The notes below the pieces were generated by a model. The model made no database searches, was not told the origin of the DNA, and worked only from the letters and a program-made list of their open reading frames with translations. From Bathynomus jamesi (Eukaryota; Arthropoda; Malacostraca; Isopoda; Cirolanidae), in contig JAJOZX010000194.1 of the NCBI GenBank assembly GCA_023014485.1, positions 372,001-436,000 on the forward strand: DNA of 64,000 bases, read 5' to 3'. Shown here in pieces: positions 13,211-27,017 of the stretch. Position 1 is the first letter of the stretch, and each line of letters begins with the position of its first letter. The position numbers and the translations under genes are program-made.

Positions 13211-16200
13211 ATGCAGGAAGGAAGGGACATGGGCGAATGTCCCAAAACACCTTCCATAGAAGAAGAAAAAGCCAAAATCAAGGTCCAGGGTTTTCGAGAT
13301 GATTGGACACACTGCGTTTAAAAGATTGGAGATCACAGACTGGGGAAAAAATGGATTGAGGAAGATTATTCCAGAGTTGACTGGCTGAGTAGATGAAAGA
13401 TTAAGGAAAGGGTTAATCGTTATTTTCAAAGAGTTGGACAGAAAATGAATGTGGTGTTGAAAGTTGGGTACTGCGTGCTATCCTTAAAGGAGGAAGCATG
13501 CAATTATAGTTCAGAAGAACAGTCTACAGAAGCTAAGGCTAACAAAGACCCTAAGATCCACTCTAAGGTTAGCCCGAGAGAAAGGAAAGAGGAGGGGGTT
13601 AAAAGAGGAGAATAACGGGTTAAATTAGTCGCAAAACCTATCATTCGTGGGTTAAAATTCATTCAGAAAAAGACACAGAAAGACTCCCCATCATCATCCG
13701 CCGGCCACTGCCGTGAAGTCGGAAAAATAGTCGAAGAGAATAGGAAAGGGGTGAAAGATGAAAAGAAGTAAAATAAGAACGCTTACAAACCATGCAAACA
13801 CAGTCTTAACTCACTGTCATACCATGCAAACTACAGACATGCGAGTAAGGAGAGGACAAGAAAAAAAAAGTAGGTAAAGTATAACAAAAAGTGGGTTAGG
13901 TTTACGCTACGAGCTACAACTACGTTCGTGTTAGTCTAATAATTTTTTTTTAATCCGTTATAATAGCGGTAGTAAAGAGAGAGAGAGAGGCAACATTGCG
14001 GCGAAGAAAGAGGGATTGTAGATAGATAGTTGGAGGCGAGTAAGTGATGAGACGAAAAGCCTTCCATTCCACACGGTCAAGTAGGGCTGTGTGAGTTGAG
14101 AAACCCTACAGACAGCAACTGAGTGGGGCTGAAGAAACTGCGGAGCCGGTACAACACACCTAACCTATTAGAAGCTGTTTTGGAAAGAGAATATACGTGA
14201 TCTTTCCAGGAAAGGTCAAGAGAAGAGGAAGGATTGACTTGTGCATTGTTGAATACAGAGTCGTGTAGAAGATAGTGACAAGGAAACAGATGGAGAAACT
14301 GAGTTTTGGGGGCAGTGAAAGCCACAAGGTTTTCTCTGTCTCAATTAGAGATAGCAGAAAGATCAAAAGTCAGGTGTACTATAGCCATCCTACGAGAATC
14401 GTGGAGTGACTGTTGAGAGGGACGCTATGTGAAGCGGGTGGAGAAGTGAAGTGAAGAGTGGAATCATCGGCGTTGGAGCGGATAGGACAGGAAGTGAGAC
14501 CTAATAGATCATCGATAAATAAAAGGAAGAGAGTCGGTGACAGGAGGGGGTGACCCTGAGGAACACCATTGTTAATAGCTTTAGGAGAAAAACAATGGCC
14601 ATCTACAACCGCAGTTATACCGGGTGTCCCATTCAAAATGAAACAACTTTGAAACTCTAATTTTTAAAGTATTTATGAGAATGTTGAAACTTTGCCAGTT
14701 ACTACACCATATGCATAAGTTTTTGTCATAATGTTTTTTGTTTCAGATTGAATTATGTTTACCCAACAAGAAAAGCGAAATGTGTGTTATGGATGGTCGA
14801 GTTGAAGTCCGCGACTCTGGTGCAAGGGCGATTCCGTACAACCTTTCACAAGGAACCACCCACCAGAAGAGACCTATATGCATGGACCAAGAAATTTGAG
14901 GAGAGTGGCAGTGTTCTAAAGGAACGCACTGGAGGGCGAGCAAGATCGGAATATGATGGTGAACGAATACGCGGCGCCTTTGGTAGTAGCCCGAGAAAGT
15001 CCATCCGTCGTGCCAGTGTCGAACTGCAGATTCCTCGTTCAACTGTGCATAGAGTCGTGCGCAAGCGGCTGCAGCTCTATCCATATAAGCTTCAAATTGT
15101 TCAGCATATAACGTGTGAAGATCTTAACAAAAGGAAACATTATGCTATGCACAATGTATCTAATTGTTATAATTCACATGAAACTTTATGACATTGACTA
15201 TTTACTGCGTGAATATTACATTGCATCAATCAATAAAAAATTATAAGGCTTCAAAGTTGTTTCATTTCGAATGGGACACCCGGTAGATCGGCCAGAAAGG
15301 AAATTAGAGATGAAGGCACAGATCGATGGATAGAAACCGGAAGAGGGTAGTTTGGAGTTTAAAGATTTGTGCCACTCTATAAAGAGCTTTTCGATGCGTC
15401 TAGCGGAACAGCAAAGGTTTCACCGAAATCTCGAAAGGAGGATGACCAAGAGTCAAATATATGCAAAGATCGCCAGTAGATCGTCCGTGCAGAACCCATA
15501 CTGACGATCTAAAAGAAGATTGAGAGAAGAGAGGTGTTTAGGAAAAGATCATGTAAGGATAGATTCAAAAGCTTTAGAAAGGCAAGAAATCAAAGCAATT
15601 GGGCGATTGTTGGAGGGTTGAGAGCGGTCACCCTTCTTTGGGACAGGCTGAATGAAAGGGAACTTCCAGCAGGAAGGGAAAGTACCAGATGAAAGACAAA
15701 AACACCACCATCAGGACCATACCCCTCCATAGAGTTGAGCCCAGATGGGACAGAAAGAACTTCTTTGGAAGAGATTCTAATTTCAGACATAATTAAGTCG
15801 GAGGGAAGAGAAGATGGAGGAACAGCACCGGAATCGTCCAGTTTGAGCGAAGAGCTCAGCTTTGTCAGGAGAAGATACGGCAACTGAGCCGTAGAAATGG
15901 AAAAAGAGGAGGGAAAGAAATAGTGAAGTTGTTGGAGCGAGAAGAATTAGAATTGGATAGGTTTTCACATTTTTGTCGGATGAAGCCATTTTTGGCGAGT
16001 AGAAGAGCAAATTTTGCACGATTCGGGCAGAAATATAAACTAAGTGAGTCAGGAGTTGGATGGCGACGGTACTTTCTGAAAGCCTCCTCCCTGTTGCGGA
16101 TAGCATTAGAACAAGTAAAGCTAAACCAAGGGGTTTTATTGGGCATTAGTAGTATGAATAGAATATGGAATGTACGCCTCCATGCCCGAAGAATCACCTC

Positions 16201-19200
16201 CATGATGCGCTCAGCACATTCGGAAGGGCCCAGGCCACGGAAGCAGTAATCATTCCATGGAAAATCAGAGAAGTACTGCCTGAAGGTCTCCCAATCAGCG
16301 ACGCCAATGTGCTGAAGGCGTCTCCTCTTGAGAGGATCCAGAGGCCAAATTGGAGTGATAGGACAGGAAAGATATAAGATTGTGGTGTGAGGAGCCAAAC
16401 GGAGAGAAAAGTTCGACAGCATAAGAAGGACAAGAGGCGAGAAATAAAACCAGAATGTTGGACCTATCTTCAAGGCGATTGGGGATACGAGTAGGGTACT
16501 GTACAATCTGCTCTGGGTCATTCAGAATAGAAAAGTTGTAAGATAGTTCACCAGGGGTGTTAGTGAAATGGGAGTGGGAGGAAAGCCAAAGGTGGTGGTG
16601 AACATTGAAATCTCCTAAAACAGAAATTTCAGCAAATGGAGAGTGAGAGAGAAGGTATTCCACTTTGAAAGTAAGGTAGTGAAAGAATTTTGGATGGTCA
16701 GTAGAATTATGAGAAAGGTAGACAGTGCAGATGTATTTAATTCAAAATTGGCATGCACGCCATAGCCAGAGGGTATAGAACATACGTGTAACTTTTCTTC
16801 CTCGTAACCTGAAGAAAGTAGGAAATCCTTTCTGCCAGAATACTCTCCTCAAGTTAAAGGCAAGACTTGTTTAATTTTTTAATTCCACTTACCCATCACC
16901 TTATACCCTTACCCATTTTTTTTTTCAGAATTAAGTTTTTTAATTAATTTTTTACTTCCTTTTTTCTTTCTTTTAATCCTTTGTCCCAATTTCTTCCCAC
17001 CGGCTAAATTTCTTTCTTGTAACAATTATACTACGATACACGACTATTTGCACCTCTGGTATAAAATTTGGAGGATTCGAGTTCGGGAGTGAAAGTGAGT
17101 AAAGGGAAAGTAGGAGGATACAGAAAAAGGGTTGCTACCAATCATCCCAGACACACGAGTTGTAGTGAGCAAGAAAAGTGAGGTTTAGAGGAGAGGTAGT
17201 GTTCAACAGATTGAAAATGTGAGGAAAGGCTACGAATGTTGTAGAAGTTTATAAAAAGTGAATCAGGGCAAATGTGAATACATTTGGTTTTGGTGTCATA
17301 TTTAGAAATGTATATATACACCAGGGAGTGGAAGACCAAGTTAGAGGAAGCTGAACGAGCAGTCGGTAAATTGAAGAAAAAGTTGGCAGGAATAATTAAA
17401 TATAGTAAAAATTAAATGTGAAGGTAGAATAAAATGGCTGTGGAAGATGTCAAAAAGCATGGGAAAGTGGGTGTTTCAGCTTGAGCACAAGTTGTAATTG
17501 TACCATTATTATAATAAAAATAAAGGTGAAAGTAAATATAAAAATTGCGTGGGTGCAAGTCTTTGAAGAACATAAGAGGATACCTGGAAAAATATACTTA
17601 AGTGTTGACAAAGTAAAAAAGATTGAGAAGCCTTTGGTTGGAGAGGAGCAAGCTAGTGTTAGGGACTGCGGAGAATATGTTGATCGTGTTTGCAGGGAGA
17701 GAGCCGACTGAGAAACCGTTTTAAAAAAGAAAAAGTTGATGATGGGGTTGTTTAACCTCCTTCGCAACATCTAAGGTCATATGACGGAAGGGACCGACAG
17801 CTTTATGCGGGATCCGAACCATGGGTCGCTTACATAGTCTCAACGCAGTGGACTGTCTCCCATCCAACTACTATCCGACCAAATATCTGTTTACTTCACT
17901 GATCAACGGGAAGCGGTGTTACGACATTGGCTACGACGTAGCCCCGAATTTGGAGAAAACATATGATAAAAGTGAACAGATCTGCTTTGTGACAAGTGCT
18001 AAGAATGTATGGTAATGGTGGTCAAACTGTTAAACGTAACGAGTGCAAAAGTCATTGGAGATGAGAATCGACAGTATGGTACGTGATCCCTGCGCGTTTT
18101 CAGTTCAAGCACTGTGCCCACCCCATGGAGAAGCGAAATGGTTTTTAGATAATGTAATAAAAAATCATTGAACAAGTGATAAAAGTAATTGAAAAAACCA
18201 CTAAATCAATACAAAACATTTAAAACAAAGGAAATTTATAGACGAGATTAAAATGGAGGAAGAAAAAGTTAGAAATGAATGACCATCTGAATGCCATATT
18301 TACATCAATAAATGTATAATAATTTAACTTCAAATAATATACAAAATGTACATGAATTTCACTAATTTTTTTACATCTATCCAATAAACTCGTAATAGCT
18401 AGTCCCACCTTCCAACTGGATTTTCTCCTCTATTGTTTGGTAGAAGAAAATTGGTGAACAATATTAACATTAGTCCTAAAAAATTAAGGGGTTCAAGGGC
18501 GTTAATTACTAATTCTGTGGGCAGTAGTAGTATTAGTTTCGGGTAACATTTTCGCTTTGAACTCAAACAGGAGCTAGAGTCAAGTTTTAAATTTTCTTAA
18601 AGAATTAAGACAGGTGTTGAATAAAGAATTTTAATATTTAATCTTACTCAAGACCTTCATTTATCTTAATACAAAAATAAGAGATTTGAAAGTTTAAATT
18701 CTTGACCGATCGATAAACAATCGGATAAAGTTACAATTACATTTAAAAATAAAGTTGGGAAGACTCCTAACAAAAACTTAATGGAATTTTTTCACGAATG
18801 ACTTAAAGAGAGAAAAACATGATAATGGACAAGGACAAATAGGAGACTGTTTTACAAATACAACAAACATTTAATTCAAATACTGAACAGAAGTGGATTA
18901 CAGGATCTTTTCTAATTACTACTATTTAATGAAGGACAGTCTTAAGGGAGTAAATTGTTTTAGCAATAAAAAAGATCCAAATCAGTTCAACTTCGAAGTG
19001 AAAGTGTATATATAAAACAGAACACGAGTCAATAGGCAATAACTTTAAAAAAAGTGGTAACACGTGGCCTTTTGATGTCCATTAAAATTTTTTCAAAAGA
19101 TAAAACATTTCTTTAAACGATAATAATGGAAAAAATAAATTACCTGAAGTTTCCCAATTCCTTTTTCTGAGCAACGTCCAGCTTCAACACAAAGACGAGT

Positions 19201-22200
19201 TTCCCAGTCTCGTCAACGGTATAAAGCATTGGACAGCATCCGTGTCCCTGAAGAAAAATGACATTACACAAACCTCTTTTCTTACCTAAAAAAGTTTATT
19301 TATACAGTAGGTACGCGGGTGAGAGAAATTTTAAAACAAGAACAAAGTTGGAACATTAATGTCCCTTCCTATATCTGACTTTGACCCCTTTGGTGTAAGA
19401 ACCCGATTCTTGCTCGCGACAGTTTTGTGATGGTACATACACCAGTTCATGCCGAGTGGTGGTTCAAGCGTAATAACGTGTACCTCCACTTGAGCTGCGA
19501 CTTCTATTTGTGACCTTTACCTTTCATGCAGGGTCCTACAGTAAGTCCTGTTCAAAACACATTGTCTCGCAATGATCCATAGGCTGTGTATGAAGCTTCA
19601 TAAATTTATGCGAGAAGTTCGAAAGTTATGGCGTGGACCTCCATTTGAGCTTTGACAAGAACCTGATTCTTGCTCATGACACATCGTCTTGTAATGATCT
19701 ACATATGTGTGTATAATGAGTAGCTCAAAAGTTATACACCGGGCCACGAAAGTGTAACGAATAGACGGAATAACGGACAAGTGTAGCCCAGTATTGCCCC
19801 TTCAAATTTACTTCGTTGGGGACATAAGACGGCAAACACGAAGTATTGTGTTTGCAAAGTATCAAACATTTTTCAAAAGATATACAGGATTTTTTTTTAC
19901 GTAACTTTTCATACTTTTTCTTCTTATTCCATCTGAAACCTTAAACCAATTAAGCTCAATAGAATGAGCCTATTACAGCTTTTAGACTTTGTTAACTCTT
20001 AAATTTTAATACTGTATCATACAATAACTATTTAACTCCGACATTATAAAATTCTATAAATGTTTTAGTAAGAGCTAATAAAAAAATGTTTTATATACAT
20101 CTTGTGACGTCTTTACTCTATAGAAGACTTAAGCTATAATCTGTAAACAACTTTTCTATTAAAAGTTGATATACAGGAGTGACCAAAAATTACTGGACAG
20201 TAAAACTAATAAAACGAAAAACTTGAACTGTCCAGTAACTTTTGGCCACCCCTGTATATATTGTAAGAAATTACAATTTCTTCTTGCAAATATCTTCAAT
20301 AAAGGATTGTTCTTTATCATGTGTAGGTTGCACACACTATTTATAAAGTAAAATCCTAGTATTAAGTATTTTAATTAGTATATTGTACAAACTCTGTAAT
20401 ACTCTTATAGTAATAATATTCCTTCGCCTGTGCACGAGAAACTTACTTTTAGGCTTAACCTTTTTTTAAATATAGACTTAGACTTTTTACCCTATTTTTT
20501 CAAATTTAGACGTCCGCCTCGAGAGTTAAAAAAAAAAGTGCATTCCAAGGATTCTGTACAGTTTGACCTCGAGGGTTAACTGTTGAGGAGCTTCTTAAAA
20601 CTTATGGATTATTTAGCTCCGATCAGTCGTCCACTGTAAGAGTTACCGATAGCAGGGGGAGGACAAACTCGGAATCACTGTTAGAGACTATGACTTGTCT
20701 CAGAGGTTAACACGTAAGTTAAAGCTCTTTAAATGTTAATATTGTTATCTACGGGGAAAGTCATGCTTTAAGTAATTTACTGTATAATCGACTCGTATGA
20801 CCTTTAAACCGAGTCATCAAAGCCAGTGCCACTACCAAATCGTATGTACAAAACGACCACTTTTATCGTTACTTTCGATATTGTTAATAAAATTGTTTAA
20901 AAAACAATTTCATTAATCCCAAACTAAAAATTTAACAGCCACTGAAAACTTAATTAACAAATAGAAAACATCCATCCACCCACACACTATTATATATAAC
21001 ACTTGATAACCCGTGCTTGTTTACCGATTTTATTACGTTGCCTTATTAACTAATTACTCGAGTACCACAAAAGAAAAAGGAACTTACAGCAGCCACGAGC
21101 GAATTTGGCGTTATCCAAATGACGCAGGTGAAAGGCAGGGACTTCGTCTTGAGTTGCGTTTTAGCCATTTCTTTGGTTGCGTCAGCGACACTAACACTGG
21201 AATCGTGTCCCACCCAACAAACCCTGTTTCCATCGACCGAGAACGACACGCTGTGCACCCATCCGCCTTTTCAAAATTTTAAAAATTACTCCTTTTAGTT
21301 TGTCGCCTACTGTCAAAAAACGGATTTATTCTTAAAGAACACGATATATCATAAGAAGAGCGTCTTAACCTGCAACAAAATGAAAGAGCAGTACCGTCTT
21401 TCTATGAATAAAGACTCGTTCACAATTTTCAATCACTTTAATAAAGGAGAATAGTGTAGTTACCTTTCATCAGCCCTTATCCTATTACAATTTAGTTATA
21501 AAGATGTATTAACAAGTTTTTGTTAATATACAAACACTCGTCTCATTCAGGAATTTTAATCTTTGCCCAAAGAAACTAAGGGAGAAATTTATGAAATTTA
21601 TAGTAGTATTTCAGTGTCATCTTAAAATACCAAAAGAACAATGAACTACTGATTAATACCTTCTCCAGTTGAATTCGAAAACTCCGTCATCAATTGACCA
21701 AGCGGCATTTTCACACCCCAAGGAGTCGCAGTTGGCTTCGGTTCAATGTCTTTGATCCAAGCGGAGAAAAGGCGAACCTAAGGAATATAATGAAAAGTTG
21801 TGAAGAAAATTCTTTAAATAGGAGAGAAATTTTCCTAGCTCGTAAGTTCTTGTAGGCTAATTAATTAACACCATATAACTAACTGATCCTCCCTTCATTC
21901 ATCTCTCGTTTAACTGAGGAAGGTCAAGAGTTCTAACTGAAACAATGTACCCAATAATGAATTTTATGAAACCGTATACAAATCGTTAAAAGTAATTTTA
22001 ATCTGTTCAACGGAATAAGAATGAAAGAAAGGCTGCTAAAAATTGGAATTATCTGTTAGAAAATTAAAGTAAATAAATGAACTATAATATCAGATCACAT
22101 TATTGAAACAATAGCCAATATAAAAACAGGGAAGAACACACGCTATAGAAAGACGCAAATTCGAAATTTTCTATCTTTGCTCCAAGACTATAAATTGGGA

Positions 22201-25200
22201 AAGAAAGTATCACATCCAGAATAGAAATAATGGAATGAAAAACCATCATTAAGAATAAGACGACGACGGAAGAGAGGCTTATAATGACTGAGGAGAGGAG
22301 AGATGACGGTAAAAATTGTGGGGAAATATATCTCGGAAAAAAACAAAAAAAACAAAGACGATAAAGAAACCAGTTTGAGAAACAAAAAAAGTCAAATGTT
22401 CCGCAAGAGAAAGAGTGGACTGAAAATTCTAAATTACAAGGACAATATTAGAAAAAATAATAAATGGTAAACTAGAGAGCCTAGATTGCTACATACAAAA
22501 TCTAACTGAGAAAGAGAAGAGGAAGGCGCTATAGAAGCATAAAGGTTAACCCAAAATACTTCTACAATTTTGCAAAAATGAAAACAAATAATCGCGCGCC
22601 TATCCGACTTTTGAAGAACGAGAACAGTACTTTAGATAACGGATTACTTAAAAAGAAGTACCGTATAGGAAATGTTAAGAGCTCAGTATGAATCGGCTTT
22701 CAATATCCTCCAAAATGATAAAATAATGTACGATAGAAATGCGGTTTTTGAAGAATTACATGGGGAAAGTATAATGGACTTTGAATTTACAACAAATGAC
22801 ATCACACTCAGCAACAGACCCAGACAGATGAAACACTACATTCATTAAAAACTGCAAGAATGAAATTACTAAGCCCTATACTGGATAAGAAGATCGCTGG
22901 ACATAGGCGAAATAATGAGCATCCTAAAGAGAAAACATAGTTCCAATTATATTATACAGGAGGGAATTGATAACAGACTAAAAACTATAGGCCAGTGTTG
23001 ATGACAGCTTATCTCACCAAGATACTTGAAAAATGATTAGAGAAAAAAATCTATGACAGTTTGGAAACAAACAAATTAAATGAAAACCAACATGGATTCA
23101 ATAAAAAAAAAATCGTGCCTATTACAACTAATACAACATTATAACAAATTATTGATGCACTAAATAACAATGATAAATGCAATATACGCAGAATTTGCCA
23201 AAGCACTCGACAAGTGTGATCATGAAATCATAGTACAAATTGAAATATGAGGGAATAGCAAGTAAAGTAAAAATGCATATGTAGTAATAACTTCATTAGT
23301 GAGGAGCAAGTCGTTACAGTCTAAGGAATATCATCATCATAATCGGAGGTCGGTAGCTCATTACAACAAGGAACAGCATTACCTAGTTCCGTTACTATTC
23401 ATAGTCACGCTAACTGATATAGACAAAGTTTCTAGTGACAGCACAGTAACATCCTTTGCCGATGACACAAAAATTAGTGGAAAAATAAGAAACCCAGATG
23501 ACAGAATCTCTACAGACATGAACAAAATTTACAATTTATCTGAAGGCGGCAATATGAAATTTAATGCAGAGAAATTTCGCGTATTAAAGTACGAAAGGGA
23601 TAAAATAAAATCCACACAATACTAGACCCCAAATGGACAAGAAATTCGTAAACTCGAAAGCAAAAGATTTGAGAGTTATAATGAAGGATGACACGAAATT
23701 TGACACGCAAATTAAGATAGCAGTAAACAAAGCAAAAATAATAACTGGACAGATACTGAAAACTTTTAAAAGAAAGGATAGGAATATAATAATGCCTCTG
23801 CTGAAAACACCGCTCATACCCAAGTTGGAGTATTGCTCAGTATTAACATCCCTATGTAAAAAAGAAGACATTAATCAACTAGAAGGGATTCAGAGAAGCT
23901 TCACAGCCAAGATCAATGATGCGGATAACTAAATTATTTGGAAAGGCTACGCGAATTAAATTTATATTCACTGGAAAGAAACTAGTCCCCAATCTCAATC
24001 TGATAACTCAAACAGTGGAAAGTAGTAAAGGAAGAATGCGTCATGTTCCCAAATTGAAGGCTAGACAGGGAACACATCCTCAACCCTTAAGAAAAACAGC
24101 TTTGTTATCAGAGAACCAAGATTATTCAACTAGCTGACAAAAGCATTTCGGAACATGAATGATGTCGATGTGAAACACCTGACTCGAGACAATTGCTGAT
24201 GAGCCAGGTGTACCTGACTATGTGAAATGGGAATCCCAAGAAAACAACTCGGTCTTTCACCAGGCAAACTCGAAAGGTGGGGGGCAACAAGCCTGACCTC
24301 CATGAAGTGAGGAATCACCAGACAGAAGTGAATAGTTGAAAGGTTAATTTAAAAATATGAAAGATTATGATCTGTAGAAATAAAAATAAAACTGCTTACT
24401 AAATTCAAATTACTCGTACTTTATACTTGAAAAAAAAAAAAAAAAATGCTTAGAATAATTGCATATTTAGTGTGAAACAGATAGTTACAAAATATAGACA
24501 ATCTACTCTAGGGATTTGTCTTAAAAATTTCCCTTTTTTCAATTACAAATCAGGTTTCAGTAGACCAATTTTATTTCATGTTTGGACAATTTACAGGGTG
24601 TCCACAATGTCTTGTCACCCCAGTAAAATACTAACCCATTTTCGTTTTTCTTTCAGACCCATTCAAAATGCGTAATAGCAGCAGCTATACGATTGAACAC
24701 GCGTATTGGCTAGTACCTGGGTCCATGAGTGACCACATAATGGCAAAAACCATTGAAAATATTCTTGCGAGGAAAGGTTGGGAACCACTAGTCTAATGAT
24801 ATTTCTATTTCACATAAACGCACGAAAAAAATGGAAAAATCCTGATGAGGAACCCTCCTACATCGAGTAAACTGGGACGTTTACCTTAAAATCAGTGGAA
24901 CCTGCTGCGAGGAGAATGTTATTGGGGTGCCATTCCAAAGTCGTAATGGTGGACCTGATTGACTTCTTTATGTGCTTGCTCACCCACCAATTGTTCTCTT
25001 GCTCGAAGTAACAAATGGAGATCAGTCGAGCGCCAGAACCGACGGCAAACTTATTTTCTGTTACGATCAAAGGAGAGATACGAAACGACATTAGTTTGTA
25101 CTTTAACCCGTGCCGAGTCTCGCGCCAGTCAGGTCTGAATTGGTGGCGGGAAAACACACACGCGCACACGTATAGATAGGGATTACCCCTACCCTGAACC

Positions 25201-26906
25201 CTATCGAGACTGTACGAACCGTAAGGGTTAATTAAATATGATGATCAGCTATAACTATTCGGCTCTAGAAACAGATCTGAATTCGTCTCGCATGATTTTC
25301 TTGAACAGCTTCAAGTTATGACATCTTTTTAAAGAAAAGGAAAAAACAATTCATTTTACCTAAAGGAGACCACTTGACGCAAGTAGCAGCACGGTTGATT
25401 CTTAGTAGAACGAGAGTCGGGCTCCATTTGAAATCCTCTCCTCGGGTCCACACATAAGCGTTTCGGTCCTGAATTACGAAGGAATTAGAAAATTATTTTG
25501 ACATAACCCCAAATTATAGACAGGTTAATAAAATATGAAGAACTAAGACATTGCCAACGAGTATCTATTTGGTCTATTCACAAATACTGAACGTCTCATC
25601 AAGTCCACAAAGAACTGGCTTCATTTTACAAAGTAAAACACGTCCAATAAATACCTATAAAAAACTTTTGCAGTCAATGAACAGGGTCTTCTAACTCAGA
25701 AAATACATGGGATGAATTTATTTCTCTCAAAATGAAATGGGTGGATAAATGATTATAGAAACGAAAATAATTATGGGTAGTATATGTCAATTAAATCTTA
25801 TAACTTCATTCAGAATGAATACCACCACCCCACCCTACACACACTAAAAAAACTCGTTAAATAATAATTCAGATGTACAAAAAAAAATTTGCATTATTGT
25901 ACTTTAACCATCATGAAATATAGCAAATTCATCAACAGTTGGAACCTCATTTAAACTGAAGAAACAGTTTGGGTATATTCCTTTTGATATTAGAAATTAA
26001 GTCTGAATAGATGAGCATAATTTAATCTAGGCCTCAGCCAAGAGTAGGTAATCTTAAGGTATAAAATAATCATGATTTAGCTTCATATTTTGAGAATTTA
26101 TTGTGCAGTGTAGGCTAGCTAAGTACATTAGAACTACTTATATATTTTACAAAATACACACGTTACATTTATAACAGCAAGGTGTAGACAACTTTTCAGG
26201 TTCAACATGCATCCTAATCATTAATGAAATATTCAAAGTGAAAACCAATGAAATGAAGACTCTCCCTCCACTGTATTATTACTTGACCTCAAAACCAGGA
26301 TTAATGAAAGCCCAAAACTATCAGAGGCCTCCTTCAGTTTTCTACTAGATACAGAAACGATTCTAGAATAATATTAATTCCTATGTTAAGTTAGAGCCTG
26401 CCCAGATAAATGTCACTGTTGGGCTCCTTCAAACTCGTGCTAAAAAGTACTATCTATCTACACACACGAGGAGTATATACCTATACAGGGTGTTCTAAAA
26501 TTACCTGGCAAATGTTAACTAGGGTAAGTAAGTAAGTAAGTAAGTAAGAGTAAGTAAGAGTAAGTAAGTAAGAGTAAGTAAGTAAGTAAGTAAGTAAGAG
26601 TAAGTAAGAGTAAGTAAGTAAGAGTAAGTAAGTAAGAGTAAGTAAGTAAGAGTAAGTAAGTAAGAGTAAGTAAGTAAGAGTAAGTAAGTAAGAGTAAGTA
26701 AGTAAGAGTAAGTAAGTAAGAGTAAGTAAGTAAGAGTAAGTAAGTAAGAGTAAGTAAGTAAGAGTAAGTAAGTAAGAGTAAGTAAGTAAGAGTAAGTAAG
26801 TAAGAGTAAGTAAGTAAGAGTAAGTAAGTAAGAGTAAGTAAGTAAGAGTAAGTAAGTAAGAGTAAGTAAGTAGAGTAAGTAAGTAAAGTAAGTAAGAGTA
26901 AGTAAG

Positions 26907-26952
<46 letters not shown>

Positions 26953-26979
26953 AGTAAGTAAGAGTAAGTAAGTAAGTAG

Positions 26980-27017
<38 letters not shown>

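Noticed and set aside
13033..13429. ORFs with poly-Cys/Val or poly-His/Thr runs
   Set aside because: Read through the TG microsatellite. The only real coding signal nearby is the LINE tail on the minus strand.
24190..24235. Hammerhead ribozyme (CTGATGAG followed later by GAAA)
   Set aside because: It falls in the coding tail of the LINE ([10 protein letters not shown]) and lacks a third stem.
24591..24800. Mariner or hAT element in ARPC1 intron 4
   Set aside because: ACAGGGTGTCCACAATGTCT at 24591 and GGTTGGGAACCACTAGTC at 24777 look like ends of different families, and neither has a partner.
26484..26520. Left end of a mariner element before the TAAG array
   Set aside because: No matching inverted end was found in the window.
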